DNA of 64,000 nucleotides from Streptomyces iconiensis. Its GTDB lineage: Bacteria > Actinomycetota > Actinomycetes > Streptomycetales > Streptomycetaceae. A program made the translations under genes and the position numbers. Numbering within the stretch: position 1 is the stretch's first letter; each line of letters opens with the position of its first letter. The notes beneath the pieces are model-generated. The model was not told where the DNA came from, made no database searches, and worked only from the letters and a program-made list of their open reading frames with translations. The stretch lies in the NCBI RefSeq assembly GCF_028657195.3, contig NZ_JANCPR020000005.1, positions 229,572-293,571 of the forward strand. The letters run 5' to 3'. Below are positions 34,803 to 44,306 of this stretch, one piece after another.

Positions 34803-35996
34803 ATGGCACAGAACGACGAGCCCCTGACGGGCCCGGAGCTCGACTACGGCCCCGCAGGCGACGCGGACGCCACCCGCGTCGTCCGCGCCGGCCTCCCGGA
34901 GGAACGGCCCTACGAACCCCCGCTGCCGGGGCCGGTGTTCGCCGCGCACTATCACCTGCCGGGTGAGGTGGAAGGCGCCCCGTACGCCTACGGGCGGGAC
35001 AGCAACCCCACCTGGACGGGCCTGGAGCGCGCGATCGGCGAGCTGGAGTGCCCCGGGGACGAGCGGACCGAGGTGGTCGCCTTCGCCTCGGGCATGGGCG
35101 CCATCTCGGCGGTGCTCCTGTCCCAACTGCGCCCGGGCGACGTGGCGGTGCTCCCCTCCGACGGCTACAACCTGCTGGCCTCCTTGCGCGAGCGGCTCGA
35201 AGGCTTCGGCGTCGAGGTACGTACGGCGCCCACCGGCCGCGACGCCCAACTCGCCGAGCTGGACGGCGCGAAGCTGCTGTGGATCGAGACGCCCTCGAAC
35301 CCCGGCCTGGACGTGTGCGACATCGCGCGCCTCGCGGAGGCGGCACACGCGGGAGGCACGCTCGTCGCCGTCGACAACACCCTCGCCACCCCCCTGGGAC
35401 AGCGCCCGCTGCACCTCGGCGCCGACCTGTCCGTCGCCAGCGGCACCAAGGCGCTGACGGGCCACGGAGATGTGCTGCTCGGCTATGTCGCCTGCCGGGA
35501 CGCGGAGTTGGCGGCCTCGGTACGGGCCTGGCGCAAGACGGTCGGCGCGATCCCGGGGCCCATGGAAGCCTGGCTGGCACACCGTTCGCTGGCGACGCTG
35601 GACATCCGTACGCAGCGGCAGGCGGGCAACGCGCTCGCGGTCGCCGAGGCGCTCCTCAGCCGCGAGGAGGTCAGCGACGTACGGCACCCCGGGCTGCCGG
35701 GCGACCCCTCGCACACGCTCGCCGCACGGCAGATGAGCCGCTACGGCTGCGTCGTCTCCTTCACGCTGCCCGACAGGGAGTTCGCCGACAGGTTCCTGTC
35801 CGCCGTGCGCCTGGTCGGCGACGCGACGAGCTTCGGCGGTGTGCGCTCCACGGCCGAGCGGCGCGGGCGCTGGGGCGGCGACGAGGTGCCCGAGGGCTTC
35901 GTGCGGCTCTCGGTGGGCGTCGAGGACGCCGCTGATCTCGTACGGGACGTACGCCATGCCCTGGACACCGCGGCCAACGGCACGGCTCCCGGCTGA
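34803..35996 (+). CDS. Cystathionine gamma-lyase/synthase-like PLP enzyme
   Basis: A 397-residue Cys/Met-metabolism PLP enzyme. FASGMGAISAVLLSQLRPGD binds phosphate, VAVDNTLATPLGQRPL contains the cofactor aspartate, and SGTKALTGHGDVLLGY contains the Schiff-base lysine. It probably eliminates or exchanges at the gamma carbon of cystathionine-like substrates; lyase is likelier than synthase by general resemblance. The ATG at 34803 lies 31 bp after the kinase stop, so it is probably the last gene of that operon. Confidence 0.88.
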   Translation: MAQNDEPLTGPELDYGPAGDADATRVVRAGLPEERPYEPPLPGPVFAAHYHLPGEVEGAPYAYGRDSNPTWTGLERAIGELECPGDERTEVVAFASGMGAISAVLLSQLRPGDVAVLPSDGYNLLASLRERLEGFGVEVRTAPTGRDAQLAELDGAKLLWIETPSNPGLDVCDIARLAEAAHAGGTLVAVDNTLATPLGQRPLHLGADLSVASGTKALTGHGDVLLGYVACRDAELAASVRAWRKTVGAIPGPMEAWLAHRSLATLDIRTQRQAGNALAVAEALLSREEVSDVRHPGLPGDPSHTLAARQMSRYGCVVSFTLPDREFADRFLSAVRLVGDATSFGGVRSTAERRGRWGGDEVPEGFVRLSVGVEDAADLVRDVRHALDTAANGTAPG

Positions 35997-36087
35997 CCTT
36001 CCGGTTCAGGCCCGCCCCGGGCCAGGGCGCTGGGTCGGGGCGCGCGTCCTCGGATCAGGGCGCTGGAACGGTCCTGGCGGTCGGGGA

Positions 36088-37050
36088 TCAGGACGGCGGG
36101 TGGTCGGGGCCGCCGTAGTCCGGGCTGGAGAAATCGGGGCTGGAGAAGCGGGGCCGCGTCTCGGACTGGTCGGGCGATTCGGACGAGGGGCGGCTGGAGA
36201 AGCCCGGCTGGGAGTAGCCCAACGTGCGCCGCTCCCCCGGGACATATGCCGTCGGCGCCTGTTCGGAGCCTCTCGGGTCCGCGAGTGCCTCGCGCAGGAA
36301 CGGCACGATGCCCCGCTCCATCAGCGCCTCGCGCCAGGCCGTACGCGCCAGGGCCACCTCCTCGGCCAGGCCGCCGGCGCCCGGATCGCCGGCCTTCGCG
36401 CCTCTGGCGTCCCCCTGCGCGCGCACCGAGCTCGACCCGTTGCGCAGGGCGGCCAGCAGCAGGCCCGCCATCGCGACGAGGACCCCGGCGGCGGCCAGCG
36501 CGGCGAACACCCAGCCGACGCTGCGGATCGGTCCGGCGACGGCGGGCTCGGGGGAGAGGAGATGCAGCGCGTATCCCAGCAGCAGGAAGATGACGGCTGC
36601 CGTGCCCGCGAGCACGGGGGCCAGCACCGAGACCATCGCGACCAGCCCGGCGCCTGTCGCCTCGGCGAGTCCGTCACCGCCGCCGCCCATGGCGCCCGCG
36701 AGCCTGCCGCCTACGCTCTCGCCGCGCTCGATCCGGGCGCCGGCGCCGGGCTCAGAACCGAGCCGGGACACGGTGCCGTTGGCCGGGGCGCCGCCGGAGA
36801 CGGAGGGCGCGTTGTCGGGATGGCGCAGTTCCTCGCGCAGCCGTACGAACTGCTGGTACTCGGCCTCCGCGCACGCGGCTATCGCAGTGGCCGCACTGAG
36901 CGCCATGGTGCGCAGTTGCTCGGCGTTCAGCCGTTGGCCGATCGCCGCCAGGTCGGGGCGTCGGTGAGCGGTTCGCAGAGCCTCGTCGAGGACCCGCTCG
37001 AACTCGGGCCGGTCTTCGCGTAGCAGGTGCGGAGCGCTGTTCATGTGCAT
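36088..37050 (-). CDS. Hypothetical membrane protein
   Basis: A 320-residue protein not matched to a named family. Residues 1-85 are soluble and helical (APHLLREDRPEFERVLDEAL, MALSAATAIAACAEAEYQQF). Two membrane helices follow (about residues 140-165 and 178-200). Then come a helical part (EEVALARTAWREALMERGIVP) and a disordered tail with FSSPDFSSPDY repeats. ATG at 37050 has GGAG nine bases before; an ATG six bases later is an alternative. It is convergent with the lyase gene. Confidence 0.75.
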   Translation of the reverse strand: MHMNSAPHLLREDRPEFERVLDEALRTAHRRPDLAAIGQRLNAEQLRTMALSAATAIAACAEAEYQQFVRLREELRHPDNAPSVSGGAPANGTVSRLGSEPGAGARIERGESVGGRLAGAMGGGGDGLAEATGAGLVAMVSVLAPVLAGTAAVIFLLLGYALHLLSPEPAVAGPIRSVGWVFAALAAAGVLVAMAGLLLAALRNGSSSVRAQGDARGAKAGDPGAGGLAEEVALARTAWREALMERGIVPFLREALADPRGSEQAPTAYVPGERRTLGYSQPGFSSRPSSESPDQSETRPRFSSPDFSSPDYGGPDHPPS

Positions 37051-37195
37051 CCCCCGATGCTCCGTAGGGCCTCTGGTGGCCGGTCGAGGGCGGGGCAGGT
37101 CAGCAAAGCGGAGTACTCGTTTCGGCAAGGCCGATGGTAGAGCGCTTCCGGCACTCCGTGACAGAGAGTTTCCAGAATTGACCCGCTACAGCGAT

Positions 37196-37220
37196 GCCCC
37201 CCAGCCGATCACTTCTGGGG
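37196..37220. terminator. Weak hairpin below the phosphatase gene
   Basis: CCCCAG and CTGGGG pair across a 10-nt loop about 65 bp past the stop of the minus-strand phosphatase. A short terminator is plausible but not certain. Confidence 0.35.
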
Positions 37221-37284
37221 AAACGTCTGCCCGGGAATCAGCGCGCGAATCAAAGGCGCGTCAACGAACACCCCGTGCGCCCCC

Positions 37285-38475
37285 TCACTGCACAAGCGGC
37301 AGCTGCGCGATAAGGAGCTTTCCGGCCATCGTGACGCCGCCGTCCATGGCGACGGCGAGACCGTCGGCGTAGACGTGCGGCCCCGTCACCTTCGGTGCGC
37401 TCTCCTCGCCGTCACTGTCGGCGCTGTCCTCGCTGCCGACCTGGCCCAGCAGATACGGGATGGGGCTGTGCCCGTGCACGATGCGCTTTCCGCCGAAGGT
37501 GTCCAGCAGTTCCCGCACGGCGGGCGGGCCCGCCTCCTCGTCGCGGAAGGCGAAGCGCTTGGTGAACTTGCGGAACAGGTCCCAGGTCTCCTCGGCGTCG
37601 TTGCGCTGAATCGCCTCGGTGAGCGCGTCGTTGACGTCCTCGATCGTGCGGCCGTAGTCGAGGTAGCAGGACGCGTCGGAGTGCACCATCAGGTGGTGGT
37701 CGGCGAGGGCGATGGCGTCCAGCCGGGACATCCACTGGAGGTGGTGGTCGCGCAGCCGTTCCATATCGGTGCGCTGGCCGCCGTTGAGCAGCCAGGCCGC
37801 CTGGAAGGAGGCGGTGCCTGCGCCGGAGTTGATCGGTGTGTCACCGAACCGTTTGGCGCCCAGCAGCAGCAGTTCGTGGTTGCCCAGCAGGGCCTTGCAG
37901 TACCCGCCGGCGGCAGCTGCCTCGGCCGAGAGCTGCATGACCAGGTCGATCACGCCGACGCCGTCGGGTCCCCGGTCGGTGAAGTCGCCCAGGAACCAGA
38001 GCCTGGCGTTCTCCGCGATCCAGTGGTCCTCGGCGTCGATGATCCCGAACTGCCGCAGCGCGGCGCGGAGTTCGTTCAGATAGCCGTGCACGTCCCCGAC
38101 GACGTACAGCGGACCCTCGCCGTCGTTCCCCGCCGTCGCCGCCGGTACGTCCACCATGGTGGGCTCGGGCACACCCTCGGCGCCGCCCCGGATGACCGGG
38201 AGGTCACGTGCCGTTGGCGTGTACTCCTGCGGCATGGTGCCCTCCGTACCTGGCGCGGCACCCGGCACCTGCCCCGGCTCGGGCTCTGGCCCCGGCTCGG
38301 GATCGGAGGCGCCGGACGCATGCGGTGGCCCGGAGGCCCCGGGCCCCATGCCGGCGGCATCGGGTACGGAACGGAGGGGAGGGCGGCTCGCAGGCTCGCC
38401 CGCGCGGGCGCCCGCTCCGTCTGCCGCCGTCCCGCCGTTCCATACGTCGGGTCCCTGACCGGCCCCCTGAGTCAT
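37285..38475 (-). CDS. PPP-family serine/threonine (metallo)phosphatase
   Basis: A 396-residue protein. Residues 1-115 are disordered, Gly/Pro rich (EPGPEPEPGQVPG). The catalytic domain shows the PPP motifs in order: VVGDVHGYLNEL, FLGDFTDRGPDG, LLGNHELLLLG, VHSDAS and VHGHSPIPYLL. It should be a two-metal protein phosphatase or related phosphoesterase in the cytosol. The ATG at 38475 has GGAGG five bases upstream; an in-frame ATG at 38490 lacks one. The next gene on this strand (LacI) lies 316 bp away. Confidence 0.88.
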   Translation of the reverse strand: MTQGAGQGPDVWNGGTAADGAGARAGEPASRPPLRSVPDAAGMGPGASGPPHASGASDPEPGPEPEPGQVPGAAPGTEGTMPQEYTPTARDLPVIRGGAEGVPEPTMVDVPAATAGNDGEGPLYVVGDVHGYLNELRAALRQFGIIDAEDHWIAENARLWFLGDFTDRGPDGVGVIDLVMQLSAEAAAAGGYCKALLGNHELLLLGAKRFGDTPINSGAGTASFQAAWLLNGGQRTDMERLRDHHLQWMSRLDAIALADHHLMVHSDASCYLDYGRTIEDVNDALTEAIQRNDAEETWDLFRKFTKRFAFRDEEAGPPAVRELLDTFGGKRIVHGHSPIPYLLGQVGSEDSADSDGEESAPKVTGPHVYADGLAVAMDGGVTMAGKLLIAQLPLVQ

Positions 38476-38791
38476 CGACCCCTCCACCATCGCGCCGCCG
38501 CCGTGCACCCGCCGGACCTCCCCCGTCCCCGTGTGGGCCCCGCGGCCCATGGAGATTCTCCCAGCCGCTGGTCGAAACGGACTGGGAACTGTTCCCAGGT
38601 CGGGAGCCGGTCCCGGTGTCGTCCGCCCCAGCCTTCGACCGGGGGTGCACCCAATCATAGGAACGCTGAGCGTGCCTTGTGACGCACCCGGGGCCCGCAT
38701 TTGGCGAGGTGGACCGGCGCGGTGGGAATTCCTCCTGAATTCTCCGGTTCTCGGACCCCGGGAGTTCGCTGTCCGCCGTGGTGGGAAGCCG
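38476..38791. other. Gap between LacI and phosphatase genes
   Basis: There is no gene in this 316-bp stretch. Two GAATTC palindromes (around 38728 and 38739) lie close together in a GGAATTCCTCCTGAATTC stretch. The phosphatase promoter must be within this gap. Confidence 0.45.
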
Positions 38792-39946
38792 TCAGTCGGG
38801 CGCGCGCGGCGCGCTGACCGTGGTCCGTGCGCCCTGGCGCTGCGAGGACGTACGCACCACGAGGTCGGTCGGCATCACGCGCTGTGTCGGGAGCGTGGGC
38901 CCGATCCCCTCGATCGCGTCGATGAGGAGCTGGATCACGGTGTTGCCGATGCGCCCCGGTTTGAGCGACAGCGTGGTGATCGGCGGCTCTGTCGTGGCGT
39001 AGACCGTCGACTCGCTGCAGCACACCAGCAACAGGTCCTCCGGAACCCGCAGTCCGTACCGGCGCGCCGCGGCGAGCAGGTCGGTGCCGTTGGGGTCGAA
39101 GAGGCCGTAGACGGCGTCCGGCCTGTCGGGCCTGGCCAGCAGCCGGTCGGCCGCTACGGCGCCCGCGCAGGGGTCGTGCGCGGGATAGCTCTCGTAGACC
39201 GGGTCCTGCCCGACCTGTTCGCACCACTCCAGATAGGCGGTGGTGGACAGCCGGGTGTACGTGTCCGTGCTGGTGCCGGTCAGCAGCCCGATGCGGCGGG
39301 CACCGGACTCGGCGAGGTGGTCGAGGAGGCCGCGTACGGCGTCCTCGTGGTCGTTGTCCACCCATGCCGTGACCGGGAGGGAGCCGCTGGGGCGCCCGTC
39401 GGAGACGACCGGGAGCCCGGAGCGGACCAGCTCGCTGACGACCGGGTCCTCGTCGGACGGGTCGATGACGACGGTGCCGTCCAGCGCGACGTTGGCCCAG
39501 ACGTCGAAGGGGCTGTGGCGGGCCGGCGCGGGCAGGATCACCAGCGCGTACCCCCGCGCCAGCGCAGCCGAGGTGGCCGCCCTGGCCATCTCGGCGAAGT
39601 AGGCGAACTCCGTGAAGGTGAACGGTTCTTCGCCGTATGTCGTGACCGTGAGGCCGATCAGTCCTGACTTGCCCGTACGGAGCGTGCGGGCCGCGGCCGA
39701 CGGGCGGTAGCCCAGCCGTTCGGCGACCTCGCGGACGTGCCTGCGGGTGACGTCCGGGAGCCTGCCCTTGCCGTTGAGGGCGTCGGAGACAGTTGTGATG
39801 GAGACACCGGCCGCGGCGGCGACATCCCTGATGCCTGCCCGTCCGTTCAGCCGGGTCCCCCCGCCTTTCTGGGGACGCCGCCCGGCCGGGGGCTGGGGGA
39901 GGGATGCCGGTGTCCGGCTCACCTGATGCTTCTCTGCTGCTGTCAT
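38792..39946 (-). CDS. LacI-family transcriptional regulator
   Basis: A 384-residue LacI/GalR repressor. The helix-turn-helix with hinge is GIRDVAAAAGVSITTVSDAL, then NGKGRLPDVTRRHVREVAER. The periplasmic-binding-like core contains GLTVTTYGEEPF, VVIDPSDEDPV, a RIGLLTGTSTDTY segment and ITTLSLKPGRIGNTVIQLL. The ligand is probably a sugar or nucleoside, but no sugar genes are nearby. The ATG at 39946 gives the usual distance to the HTH apart from a 30-residue basic leader. Confidence 0.92.
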   Translation of the reverse strand: MTAAEKHQVSRTPASLPQPPAGRRPQKGGGTRLNGRAGIRDVAAAAGVSITTVSDALNGKGRLPDVTRRHVREVAERLGYRPSAAARTLRTGKSGLIGLTVTTYGEEPFTFTEFAYFAEMARAATSAALARGYALVILPAPARHSPFDVWANVALDGTVVIDPSDEDPVVSELVRSGLPVVSDGRPSGSLPVTAWVDNDHEDAVRGLLDHLAESGARRIGLLTGTSTDTYTRLSTTAYLEWCEQVGQDPVYESYPAHDPCAGAVAADRLLARPDRPDAVYGLFDPNGTDLLAAARRYGLRVPEDLLLVCCSESTVYATTEPPITTLSLKPGRIGNTVIQLLIDAIEGIGPTLPTQRVMPTDLVVRTSSQRQGARTTVSAPRAPD

Positions 39947-40289
39947 GGCGACCCGATCGTAGGCCCGCAGGAGCCCCTGCGCGGAGGGAAGCGGGCCCGT
40001 CGGGGCAGGCACGTTTCTGCATGAGCGACAGCGCGAGCCGACCATGGAAAGCCCAGGTCCGGTGGGGGAGGCCGGGCCTCGCGGCCGGTCCGAAGGGCCT
40101 TCTCCCCGGTGGATTCACGAGGTTGCGGAGAGGTCTCAACTCACCTTGATGAGCGACGCGCGCCACCGCGTTCGCCACCAGCGCGAGGGGCGTGCGTCCA
40201 CGGGACCCGTAAAGGGCGTACGCCGGGTGGGGGAATTCTCTTAGGGTGAAGAGTATTGGTGTGGACGGGACGGCCGAGGAGGAGCAGCG
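39947..40289. other. LacI/aminotransferase divergent gap
   Basis: A 343-bp stretch without a gene. GGCGTACGCC near 40217 is a short palindrome. GGGAATTCTCTTAGGGTGAA at 40231-40250 is AT-richer and may contain the aminotransferase promoter. No RNA gene was recognised. Confidence 0.4.
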
Positions 40290-41405
40290 GTGAGTGAGAA
40301 GACCGAGCACGAGAGCCAGGACAACCGGAGCGCGGGGACGCCGAGGCTGCGTGCGGCGCTGGAGAGCGTGCCCAGCTACAAGCCGGGGCGCCCGGCCGCG
40401 GCCGGCGGGCCTGTGTCCTACAAGCTGTCGTCCAACGAGAACCCCTACCCCCCGCTGCCCGGAGTGCTGGAGTCGGTGACCGAAGCGGCGGCCTCCTTCA
40501 ACCGTTACCCGGACCTGGCCTGCTCCGCGCTGCTGGCCGAGCTGGCCGAGCGCTTCGACGTGCCCGTCTCGCACCTCGCCAGCGGTACGGGGTCCGTCGG
40601 CATAGCGCAGCAGCTCATCCAGTCGACGGCGGGCCCGGGGGACGAGGTGATCTACGCCTGGCGTTCGTTCGAGGCGTACCCGATCATCACGCGGATCTCC
40701 GGCGCGACCGCGGTGGAGGTGCCGCTGACCGCGGCCGAGGAGCACGACCTGGACGCGATGGCTGACGCGATCACGGAACGCACGCGCCTCATCTTCGTCT
40801 GTAACCCCAACAACCCCACGGGCGTGGCCATCCCGCGCGAGGAGCTGGAGCGCTTCCTGGACCGGGTGCCGGCGGATGTGCTGGTGGTGCTGGACGAGGC
40901 GTACCGCGAATTCGTCCGCGACGAGCGGGTCGCGGACGGTATCGACATCTACCGCGACCGCCCCAACGTGTGTGTGCTGCGGACCTTCTCCAAGGCGTAC
41001 GGGCTGGCCGGGCTGCGGGTGGGCTTCGCCGTCGCGCACGAGCCGGTGGCCGCCGCGCTGCGCAAGACGGCGGTGCCGTTCGGTGTGAGCCAGCTCGCAC
41101 AGGACGCGGCGGTCGCCTCGCTGCGCAGTGAGGCGGCGCTGCTGGAGCGGGTGGGTGCGCTCGTGGAGGAGCGCACCCGGGTCGGCCGGGAGCTGCGGGC
41201 CCAGGGGTGGACCGTGCCCGAGTCGCAGGCCAACTTCGTGTGGCTGCGGCTCGGCGAGCGGACTTCCGCTTTCGCGGAGGCGGCCGAGGCGGCTGGGGTG
41301 ACGGTGCGGGGCTTCGCCGGGGAGGGCGTACGGGTCTCCATCGGGGAGACCGCGGCCAATGACATCTTTGTGCAGGTCGCTGCGGGGTTCCGTAAGGAGA
41401 TGTAG
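40290..41405 (+). CDS. Histidinol-phosphate/aromatic aminotransferase-like
   Basis: A 371-residue class I/II PLP aminotransferase of the HisC type. Motifs are [14 protein letters not shown] near residue 48, [24 protein letters not shown], and the Schiff-base lysine in [17 protein letters not shown] start with GGAGGAG upstream. It lies far from any his genes, so it may be the aromatic aminotransferase or second HisC copy seen next to cydAB in other Streptomyces. It is followed by several hairpins, so it is a separate transcript from cydA. Confidence 0.88.
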   Translation: MSEKTEHESQDNRSAGTPRLRAALESVPSYKPGRPAAAGGPVSYKLSSNENPYPPLPGVLESVTEAAASFNRYPDLACSALLAELAERFDVPVSHLASGTGSVGIAQQLIQSTAGPGDEVIYAWRSFEAYPIITRISGATAVEVPLTAAEEHDLDAMADAITERTRLIFVCNPNNPTGVAIPREELERFLDRVPADVLVVLDEAYREFVRDERVADGIDIYRDRPNVCVLRTFSKAYGLAGLRVGFAVAHEPVAAALRKTAVPFGVSQLAQDAAVASLRSEAALLERVGALVEERTRVGRELRAQGWTVPESQANFVWLRLGERTSAFAEAAEAAGVTVRGFAGEGVRVSIGETAANDIFVQVAAGFRKEM

Positions 41406-41427
41406 CGCCTGCCTTGCGCTGCCTTGT

Positions 41428-41464
41428 GGGGCACCCCCTCTCCGGTCCGGGGAGGGGGTGCCCC
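41428..41464 (+). terminator. Terminator after aminotransferase gene
   Basis: GGGGCACCCCCTCTCC (41428-41443) pairs with GGGGAGGGGGTGCCCC (41449-41464), one G-U pair, 5-nt loop. TTGCTGTGTTTT follows. It lies 22 bp past the stop. Confidence 0.88.
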
Positions 41465-41554
41465 TTGCTGTGTTTTGCGGGCTGTCCGTGCTCCCCCAAG
41501 CTCTTCGAGCAGGGAGGTGCCGGCATGGCTTGGCGCGCCCCTTCGGGGCGCCTT

Positions 41555-41590
41555 GCCCCCGTCGCTGTTGCGGCGGGGGTGCTCTTTTTT
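41555..41590 (+). terminator. Intrinsic terminator with T-tract
   Basis: GCCCCCGTCGC (41555-41565) pairs imperfectly with GCGGCGGGGG (41570-41579), followed by TGCTCTTTTTT. A further hairpin GCGCCCC-TTC-GGGGCGC (about 41535-41551) and an AGCTCTTCGAGCA stem lie between this and the previous terminator. Together they insulate cydA from upstream transcription. Confidence 0.8.
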
Positions 41591-41648
41591 GGGGTGTGCG
41601 ACCCCCGGTGACATGTCCGGATTGGGCGCGCGTAGGGTTGCTTGTGAA

Positions 41649-41664
41649 TGTGAACGCATTCACG
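41649..41664 (+). promoter_or_regulatory. Rex operator (ROP) upstream of cydA
   Basis: TGTGAACGCATTCACG matches the Rex consensus TGTGAACGNNTTCACA at 15 of 16 positions, counting the two N positions as matches. It lies 81 bp upstream of the cydA start. In S. coelicolor the redox sensor Rex represses the cyd operon from such a site when NADH/NAD+ is low. A second half-site TTGTGAA overlaps it at 41642. Confidence 0.88.
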
Positions 41665-41744
41665 ACCGCGTCTATTGGTCCCAGTAAATCTGCCTATGGA
41701 CGGCATATCTCGGGGGCTTGGCGCGAACCGAAGGAGAAAGCCTC

Positions 41745-43262
41745 GTGGATCTAGCTCTGGCGCCGGAGACGCTGGCGCGATGGCAGTTCGGCATCACGAC
41801 CGTCTACCACTTCCTCTTCGTCCCCCTGACGATCTCGCTCTCCACGCTGACCGCCGTGCTCCAGACCATGTGGGTGCGTACGGGCAAGGAGAAGTACCTC
41901 AAGGCCACGAGGTTCTGGGGCAAGCTCTTCCTGATCAACATCGCGATGGGTGTCGTCACCGGCATCGTGCAGGAGTTCCAGTTCGGTATGAACTGGTCGA
42001 GCTACTCCCGGTTCGTCGGTGATGTCTTCGGTGCTCCGCTCGCCTTCGAGGCGCTGATCGCGTTCTTCATGGAGTCGACGTTCATCGGTCTGTGGATCTT
42101 CGGCAGGGACAAGCTGCCCAAGAAGCTGCACCTGGCGACCATCTGGCTGGTGGCGATCGGCACGATCCTGTCGGCGTACTTCATCCTCGCCGCCAACTCC
42201 TGGATGCAGCACCCGGTCGGGTACCGCATCAACGAGGAGGCCGGGCGCGCGGAGATGACTGATTTCTTCCGGATCCTCTTCCAGAACACGGCGCTCGCGC
42301 AGTTCTTCCACACCATGACGGCCGCGGCCATCACCGGCGGCGCCTTCATGGTCGGTATCGCGGCGTACCACCTGATGCGCAAGAAGCACATATCCGTCAT
42401 GCGCAGCTCGCTCCGGCTCGGGCTGGTCACGCTGGTCATCGGCGGGCTGCTCACGGTCGTCAGCGGCGACCGGCTCGGCAAGATCATGTACGAGCAGCAG
42501 CCCATGAAGATGGCCTCGGCCGAGGCGCTGTGGGAGACCCAGGCGCCGGCCCCGTTCTCGATCTTCGCCTACGGGGACGTGGACGAGGGCCACAACAAGG
42601 TCGGTATCGAGGTCCCCGGTGTGCTCTCCTTCCTGGCGCACGACAACTTCTACGAGGCCGTGCCCGGCATCAACGACACGAACAAGGCGCTCAAGGAGAA
42701 GTACAAGGACACCGTCGGCCTGGACGACTACCGGCCCAACATCCCGGTCGCCTACTGGGCGTTCCGCTGGATGATCGGCTTCGGGATGGCGTCCTTCACG
42801 CTCGGCATCGTCGGGCTCTATCTCACCCGTAACAAGCTGTGGATCAGCGAACGGCTGCGTACGACGGCGGACGAGGTGCCGAGGCTGGCGCTGACGAAGG
42901 AACGGGAACTCGGTCCTGCGCTCACCCGCTGGTACTGGCGCATCGCCCTGCTCACCCTCGGCTTCCCGCTGATCGCCAACTCCTGGGGCTGGATCTTCAC
43001 CGAGACGGGGCGCCAGCCATGGGTGGTCTACGGGGTGCTGCCCACGGCCTCCGCCGTCTCGCCCACCGTCTCGCAGGGCGAGGTGCTCACCTCGCTGATC
43101 GTCTTCACCTCGCTCTACGCGATCCTCGCCGTCGTCGAGGTCAAGCTGCTCGTGAAGTACGTGAAGGCGGGACCGCCCGAGCTGACGGAGTCCGACCTCA
43201 ACCCGCCCACCAAGATCGGTGGAGACACCGATTCCGACCGGCCCATGGCCTTCTCGTACTGA
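41745..43262 (+). CDS. cydA: Cytochrome bd oxidase subunit I
   Basis: A 505-residue membrane subunit of the quinol oxidase that holds the haems. The first helix carries TVYHFLFVPLT with the haem-b595 histidine. ALAQFFHTMTAA contains another conserved haem histidine, and GRQPWVVYGVL is the invariant quinol-side motif. The Q-loop is the short type. GTG at 41745 lies behind AAGGAG; the nine codons read upstream contain that ribosome site. It leads cydB (18 bp) and cydDC. Expression should respond to low oxygen through Rex. Confidence 0.97.
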   Translation: MDLALAPETLARWQFGITTVYHFLFVPLTISLSTLTAVLQTMWVRTGKEKYLKATRFWGKLFLINIAMGVVTGIVQEFQFGMNWSSYSRFVGDVFGAPLAFEALIAFFMESTFIGLWIFGRDKLPKKLHLATIWLVAIGTILSAYFILAANSWMQHPVGYRINEEAGRAEMTDFFRILFQNTALAQFFHTMTAAAITGGAFMVGIAAYHLMRKKHISVMRSSLRLGLVTLVIGGLLTVVSGDRLGKIMYEQQPMKMASAEALWETQAPAPFSIFAYGDVDEGHNKVGIEVPGVLSFLAHDNFYEAVPGINDTNKALKEKYKDTVGLDDYRPNIPVAYWAFRWMIGFGMASFTLGIVGLYLTRNKLWISERLRTTADEVPRLALTKERELGPALTRWYWRIALLTLGFPLIANSWGWIFTETGRQPWVVYGVLPTASAVSPTVSQGEVLTSLIVFTSLYAILAVVEVKLLVKYVKAGPPELTESDLNPPTKIGGDTDSDRPMAFSY

Positions 43263-43280
43263 GGAGAGGGGAGACTCGCG

Positions 43281-44288
43281 ATGCATCTGCACGACGTCTG
43301 GTTCATCCTCATCGCCGTCCTGTGGATCGGCTACTTCTTCCTGGAGGGCTTCGACTTCGGGGTCGGCGTACTGACCAAGCTGCTTGCCCGTAACAGGGAC
43401 GAGCGCCGGGTGCTGATCAACACCATCGGGCCCGTCTGGGACGGGAACGAGGTGTGGCTGCTGAGCGCGGGCGGCGCCACCTTCGCGGCGTTCCCCGAGT
43501 GGTACGCCACGCTCTTCTCCGGGTTCTATCTGCCGCTGCTGATCATCCTGGTCTGTCTGATCGTCCGGGGTGTCGCCTTCGAGTACCGCTCCAAGCGGGA
43601 CGAGGAGCGGTGGCAGACCAACTGGGAGCACGCGATCTTCTGGACCTCGGTGATCACGGCGTTCCTGTGGGGCGTGGCCTTCGGGAACATCGTGCGCGGG
43701 GTGAAGATCGACGCGAACATGGAGTACGTCGGCACCTTCGCCGACCTGCTCAACCCGTACTCCATACTCGGCGGCCTGGTCACCCTCACGCTCTTCACCC
43801 TGCACGGCGCCGTGTTCACCGCGCTCAAGACGCTCGGTGACATCCGTGCACGGGCCAGGCGCCTGGCCACCGTGCTGGGCCTCGTGACGGCCGTGCTGGC
43901 GCTCGTCTTCCTGCTGTGGACGCAGTTCGAGCACGGCAACACCTGGAGCCTGGTCGCGCTCGTCGTCGCCGTCGTCTCGCTCGTCGCCGCGCTCGCCACC
44001 AACCTGGCGGGGCGCGAGGGCTGGGCGTTCACCTTCTCCGGGCTGACGATCGTCGCCGCCGTCGCGATGCTCTTCCTCTCGCTGTTCCCCGACGTCATGC
44101 CCTCGACGCTGAACGAGAACTGGAGCCTGACGGTCTCCAACGCCTCGTCCACGCCGTACACGTTGAAGATCATGACCTGGTGTGCCGCGGTCGCCACCCC
44201 CATCGTCCTGCTCTACCAGGGCTGGACGTACTGGGTGTTCCGCAAGCGCATCGGTACCCAGAGCATCGCGCCGTCCGGCGGCCACTGA
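43281..44288 (+). CDS. cydB: Cytochrome bd oxidase subunit II
   Basis: This 335-residue subunit pairs with CydA. Family sequence: LHDVWFILIAVLWIGYFFLE, GFDFGVGVLTK, INTIGPVWDGNEVWLL, GGATFAAFPEWYATLFSGFY. About eight membrane helices. GGAGAGGGGAG precedes the ATG. It is co-transcribed between cydA and cydDC (18-bp gaps). Confidence 0.97.
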   Translation: MHLHDVWFILIAVLWIGYFFLEGFDFGVGVLTKLLARNRDERRVLINTIGPVWDGNEVWLLSAGGATFAAFPEWYATLFSGFYLPLLIILVCLIVRGVAFEYRSKRDEERWQTNWEHAIFWTSVITAFLWGVAFGNIVRGVKIDANMEYVGTFADLLNPYSILGGLVTLTLFTLHGAVFTALKTLGDIRARARRLATVLGLVTAVLALVFLLWTQFEHGNTWSLVALVVAVVSLVAALATNLAGREGWAFTFSGLTIVAAVAMLFLSLFPDVMPSTLNENWSLTVSNASSTPYTLKIMTWCAAVATPIVLLYQGWTYWVFRKRIGTQSIAPSGGH

Positions 44289-44306
44289 GAGGGAGGGAAC
44301 CGCGTC

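Noticed and set aside
39947..40289. tRNA or small RNA gene in the divergent gap
   Set aside because: No cloverleaf or T-loop could be folded by eye; only short hairpins were found.
38655..41663. 1002-codon minus-strand open frame
   Set aside because: It runs through the aminotransferase gene (opposite strand) and the LacI gene (other frame); no domain is visible in it.
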